A stretch of 5,875 nucleotides of DNA. It comes from Flavobacteriaceae bacterium (GTDB lineage Bacteria > Bacteroidota > Bacteroidia > Flavobacteriales > Flavobacteriaceae). The position numbers were made by a program, and so were the translations under genes. This document shows, piece by piece, positions 5,649-5,875 of this stretch. The stretch lies in assembly GCA_020347545.1 (NCBI GenBank), contig CP070731.1:384601-390475 (forward strand). The letters are read 5' to 3'. The notes beneath the pieces are model-generated. The model was not told the DNA's origin. It worked only from the letters and a program-made list of their open reading frames with translations, and did no database searches. Positions within the stretch are counted from its first letter, which is position 1; each line of letters opens with the position of its first letter.

Positions 5649-5875
5649 ATGGAAAAGAAATTTCTGGTTTTACTCTGTTTGCTACCAATGATGCTTTTCT
5701 CGCAAAAACCGAAGAAAAAACAATCACTGGAGGAGATGTATATCATAAAGAATGACTCACTAACAATTCCTTTGGACGAAGTCATCGTTTTGGACAAACG
5801 TGAATTTTCTTCTGAAACGGAAAGGCGCTATTATTACTGGTACTACAAAAAGGTGCAGAAGGCATATCCTTTCGC
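5649..5875 (+). CDS. secreted DUF4294-family protein, N-terminal part
   Basis: A frame opens with ATG at 5649 and stays open to the right edge (75 complete codons). Residues 1-18 form a Sec signal peptide: MEKK, then a hydrophobic core FLVLLCLLPMMLF ending in SQ, with cleavage likely around Ser-Gln. The single cysteine of the core is not in a lipobox, so a lipoprotein is unlikely. A lysine-rich stretch follows. Then IPLDEVIVLDK, ETERRYYYWYYKKV and KAYPF match the start of the DUF4294 domain, found in exported proteins of Bacteroidota and of unknown function. GAGAAG at 5638-5643 is a weak Shine-Dalgarno, 5 nt before the ATG. It is divergent from the M42 gene across 133 bp. Most of the protein is outside the window. 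Confidence 0.75.
   Translation, partial: MEKKFLVLLCLLPMMLFSQKPKKKQSLEEMYIIKNDSLTIPLDEVIVLDKREFSSETERRYYYWYYKKVQKAYPF

Noticed and set aside
5537..5797. Minus-strand open frame of 86 codons across the start of the DUF4294 gene
   Set aside because: It is antisense to a gene with a clear signal peptide and domain match, and its protein has no recognisable feature.

Overview
The window looks like a chromosomal segment from a member of the Bacteroidota, most likely the class Flavobacteriia. Three things point there: the DUF4294-type secreted protein at the right edge, a siroheme reductase fused to a HEPN-type domain (a layout I associate with this group), and promoter-like boxes of the Bacteroidota type (TTG, about 19 bp, TAnnTTTG) with few strong Shine-Dalgarno sites. 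The DNA is moderately AT-rich throughout. I see no insertion sequence, tRNA, rRNA, CRISPR array or obvious transfer boundary.

Layout, left to right. (1) Positions 2-259 hold the C-terminal end of an NrfD/PsrC-like membrane subunit cut by the left edge. (2) Positions 329-733 encode an Rrf2-family regulator with four cysteines in the region where IscR and NsrR bind an Fe-S cluster. (3) Positions 734-896 are a regulatory gap with a well-formed Bacteroidota promoter, a short dyad just past the expected transcription start, and a leader of about 100 nt. (4) Positions 897-4430 are a three-gene sulfate-assimilation operon: cysH (PAPS-reductase type), a siroheme/4Fe-4S sulfite reductase with an added C-terminal HEPN-like domain, and cobA (uroporphyrinogen-III C-methyltransferase). 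(5) On the opposite strand, an M42 metallopeptidase (4427-5515) meets cobA tail to tail, the two stop codons sharing a TTAA. (6) After a short divergent gap, a secreted DUF4294 protein begins at 5649 and runs off the right edge.

How the genes work together (inference from known families): CysH reduces activated sulfate to sulfite, the siroheme enzyme reduces sulfite to sulfide, and CobA makes precorrin-2, the first step from uroporphyrinogen III towards the siroheme that the reductase needs. The upstream Rrf2 protein is the obvious candidate regulator, perhaps sensing sulfur or Fe-S status. The activating enzymes (CysD/CysN, CysC), the electron donor and the rest of siroheme synthesis (dehydrogenase and ferrochelatase) are not here and must lie elsewhere. 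The M42 peptidase and DUF4294 genes look like unrelated chromosomal neighbours.

The most unusual point is the HEPN-like domain on the sulfite reductase. I do not see a clearly novel defence or mobile system.
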